Assembly: GCF_007859915.1 (NCBI RefSeq)
Contig: NZ_SJPM01000012.1
Span: 97,778 to 161,777, forward strand
Length of the DNA stretch: 64,000 bases
Direction: 5' to 3'
Source: Neorhodopirellula pilleata
GTDB lineage: Bacteria; Planctomycetota; Planctomycetia; Pirellulales; Pirellulaceae
Positions 62,137 to 64,000 of the stretch are shown piece after piece (within the stretch, counting starts at the first letter, position 1; each line of letters begins with the position of its first letter). The position numbers were made by a program, and so were the translations under genes. A model generated the notes under the pieces. The model had not been told where the DNA came from. It was given only the letters and a program-made list of their open reading frames with translations, and made no database searches.

Positions 62137-63216
62137 ATGACCGAACCCACCACACCTGATTCGTCCCCCGGCAAGGATCACGAAGCGAATCACGACGTGG
62201 CTCATAACCACGATCACGAGTCTGGCGCGACCGGCGGCAAGGCCGGCGGTAGCGTCCGTCGTGCCGTGTTGCGGGGATTGGGCGTGGTTTTGCCCCCGCT
62301 ATTGACCATCGTGGTTTTGATTTGGGCTTGGAACGCGATCGAAAATTACGTGCTCCGGCCCGTGGAATTGGGGATCCGCAGCGCCCTCGTGTGGAGTGTC
62401 GCCGATATCCGTGACCAAATCCCCGACACCGCGATCCGCAACGACACGCCTCCGCCGCCCGAAGGATCACAAACCGGACGAGGAACCGGTCGAGATCGCA
62501 CGTTGGGTTTCACCTACAACGGGCTGTCTTACGTGCCTGATCCGACGGGCCGACGTTATCTGCCCGGTTACGTCGTCCAAGAGGTTGACGAAGAGATCGA
62601 CGCGTTCGGGTTGGAGGCGATCCCGCCGGCCACCGCCGCCGCGTACTGGGATCGTTATGTCCAACTTCGCTACATGCCACGCTCGGTGGTAGTTCCGGTT
62701 TTTCTTATCGTCTTTTTATCGTTGTTGTATTTCCTCGGCCGATTGTTCACCGGCGGAATCGGGCGATGGTTTTTGGGAACGTTCGACGCCACAATTTTGC
62801 GAATTCCGATCGTCAACAAGGTTTACGGCAGCGTCAAACAGATCACCGACTTTGCGTTCGACGACCGACAAATTGAGTTCAACCGAGTGGTCGCGATCCA
62901 GTACCCTCGCGAAGGCATTTGGTCTCTCGGTTTTGTGACGGGCAATTCGATGCGTGAGATTTCAGAGGCGGCTGGCGAGCCGATGCTCAGCGTCTTGATG
63001 CCGACCAGCCCGATGCCGATGACCGGATTCACCGTCACGGTACGTCGCAGCGAAGCGATCGATTTGGATTTGACGATCGATGAAGCGATCCAGTTTATCG
63101 TCAGCTGTGGCGTCGTCGTGCCACCGCAACAACGACCGCTGGTTCCATCGCCGATCGCGCCGGTGGGAGCAATCAGCCGCCCAGCGAAGATCTCGCCGGA
63201 TGTCGCCAAGGCGTAG
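62137..63216 (+). CDS. DUF502 family membrane protein
   Basis: The 359-residue product has an acidic/His-rich N-terminus (DHEANHDVAHNHDHES) and two membrane segments (LLTIVVLIWAWNAIENYVL near 50-70 and VPVFLIVFLSLLYFLGRLF near 188-206). After the second comes the DUF502 block (IPIVNKVYGSVKQITDFAF ... YPREGIWSLGFVTGN ... VLMPTSPMPMTGFTVTV). DUF502 proteins are widespread and of unknown function. The N-terminal His cluster may bind metal. It follows the ComF gene after about 200 bases. Confidence 0.88.
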   Translation: MTEPTTPDSSPGKDHEANHDVAHNHDHESGATGGKAGGSVRRAVLRGLGVVLPPLLTIVVLIWAWNAIENYVLRPVELGIRSALVWSVADIRDQIPDTAIRNDTPPPPEGSQTGRGTGRDRTLGFTYNGLSYVPDPTGRRYLPGYVVQEVDEEIDAFGLEAIPPATAAAYWDRYVQLRYMPRSVVVPVFLIVFLSLLYFLGRLFTGGIGRWFLGTFDATILRIPIVNKVYGSVKQITDFAFDDRQIEFNRVVAIQYPREGIWSLGFVTGNSMREISEAAGEPMLSVLMPTSPMPMTGFTVTVRRSEAIDLDLTIDEAIQFIVSCGVVVPPQQRPLVPSPIAPVGAISRPAKISPDVAKA

Positions 63217-63254
63217 CGAAAGTCGCTACGGTTCAATTGACTTGGCCGCTCGCC

Positions 63255-64000
63255 TTAGGTTGATCGAACAAGCTTCAAGGCTTCCTCATGCAGTCGCCCG
63301 TTGGTCCCCAATCCTTCACCGCCGCGAATCGTCTCGACGCCTTTCCAATCCGTGAATCGTCCGCCCGACTCAGTTAAAATCGGCACCATCGCGGCGACGT
63401 CCCAAGCATTGCAGATTGGATCGACCATCAGGTCCGCTTTGCCCGTGGCCACCATCAAGTATCCGTATCCGTCGCCCCAAGTCCGGGTCAGGAAACAGGA
63501 TTTTTCCAGCCGGCGGTAAACATCGTCGTCGCCGCGAGTCGCAAATGTTTTGACTTCGCTGGTTACGAACACCGCGTCACTCAGGTTGCTTTGCGACGAT
63601 ACCTTCGCAGCCGTCCAAGTCGTAAGATCATCGGTGTAAAAACATCCTTGCCCGGTCGCCGCGACGACGGCTTGGTTCAACGCGGGGATCAGGATGATTC
63701 CTGCCAGAGGCTCACCACGATGTTCCAGTGCCAAGAGTGTCGAGTACAACGGCACGCCACAAATGAACGACTTCGTTCCGTCGATCGGATCGACCGTCCA
63801 TCGATACTCGCTCTCACCTGATTGTTCTGAAAACTCTTCGCCGGCGATCGTGTCCCCTGAAAATCGTTCGCTCAATAGGGTTCGTGTTTTCTGTTCGGCT
63901 TCGCGATCGGCCACCGTCACGGGCGAATTGTCACCCTTGCGATCGACGACGAGGTCGTGCTTGCGAAAGTGTTGCAGTGTGACCTCACCGGCGGCGATCG
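63255..64000 (-). CDS. Inositol monophosphatase/histidinol-phosphatase family protein (partial)
   Basis: The frame is open to the window end, so the start is beyond 64000; 248 codons including the stop are seen. The metal-binding motifs of the IMPase superfamily are visible: GEEFSEQSGESEYRW, then WTVDPIDGTKSF (the DPIDGT loop) and a late CNAWDVAAMVPILTESGG. The WDVAA and the shorter DPIDGT loop neighbours suit a HisN-type histidinol-phosphatase as well as inositol monophosphatase. It hydrolyses a sugar or histidinol phosphate ester in the cytoplasm with Mg2+. Confidence 0.88.
   Translation of the reverse strand, partial: IAAGEVTLQHFRKHDLVVDRKGDNSPVTVADREAEQKTRTLLSERFSGDTIAGEEFSEQSGESEYRWTVDPIDGTKSFICGVPLYSTLLALEHRGEPLAGIILIPALNQAVVAATGQGCFYTDDLTTWTAAKVSSQSNLSDAVFVTSEVKTFATRGDDDVYRRLEKSCFLTRTWGDGYGYLMVATGKADLMVDPICNAWDVAAMVPILTESGGRFTDWKGVETIRGGEGLGTNGRLHEEALKLVRST

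Overview
The window looks like a chromosomal segment of a planctomycete of the Pirellulaceae (Rhodopirellula-like). The inference comes from families that are largely planctomycete-specific or strongly enriched there: a ThuA/PVC-type dehydrogenase/cytochrome c giant protein, a DUF1592/DUF1585 cytochrome protein paired with a DUF1552 protein, a BBP7 beta-barrel protein, a 2405-residue surface protein with an LEQLENREMLA-type N-terminal export motif and a dockerin, FecR proteins with a C-terminal beta-sandwich, and many palindromic intergenic repeats. No marker such as rRNA is present, so this is not proven. No complete RNA gene and no CRISPR array was found.

Layout. 1-8.6 kb: end of an unrecognised gene, an RluA pseudouridine synthase, a gene remnant, and two large secreted catabolic proteins (GtaA-like glutaminase and ThuA/dehydrogenase/cytochrome c). 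8.6-9.1 kb: two palindromic elements. 9.1-14.6 kb: a divergent lipid/polyene-type cluster (two CrtI-like FAD oxidoreductases, a ketosynthase, an acyl carrier protein). 14.7-21.2 kb: a Cys/Pro repeat secreted protein, a lipoprotein, a MoxR-like ATPase, a DUF4886 hydrolase and an MFS transporter. 21.2-22.2 kb: a decayed DinB-type gene and repeats. 22.2-32.0 kb: a tightly coupled operon of ECF sigma factor, FecR regulator, DUF1592 cytochrome protein, DUF1552 protein, heparinase-type lyase, a 29-codon micro-ORF and a parallel beta-helix protein, read here as a sigma/anti-sigma-controlled polysaccharide degradation locus. 32.0-36.7 kb: a scarred region with a tRNA-Met remnant, then a DUF1579 protein, a zinc-ribbon membrane protein and an AraC regulator.

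36.7-44.1 kb holds the giant surface protein followed by a remnant of an IS200/REP-type transposase. 44.2-46.6 kb has repeats, a TPR protein and a membrane protein. 46.6-57.1 kb, read leftwards, is an operon in which an MMPL/RND exporter, a compact GspE ATPase, three GspF-like proteins and three pseudopilin-like proteins are chained by seven successive 4-nt ATGA overlaps, followed by a DUF1559 pseudopilin. It resembles a reduced type II secretion/pilus assembly machine without a visible secretin. 57.2-64 kb: BBP7 protein, more repeats, a second ECF sigma factor, a small hypothetical protein, a ComF phosphoribosyltransferase, a DUF502 membrane protein and a partial inositol-monophosphatase/HisN-family gene.

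Many overlapping open frames exist on the opposite strand because of the GC-rich third positions; these were treated as shadows. Functions are assigned from recognisable motifs only; no database search was possible. Start codons were moved inward where signal sequences, ATG overlaps or ribosome sites favoured it.
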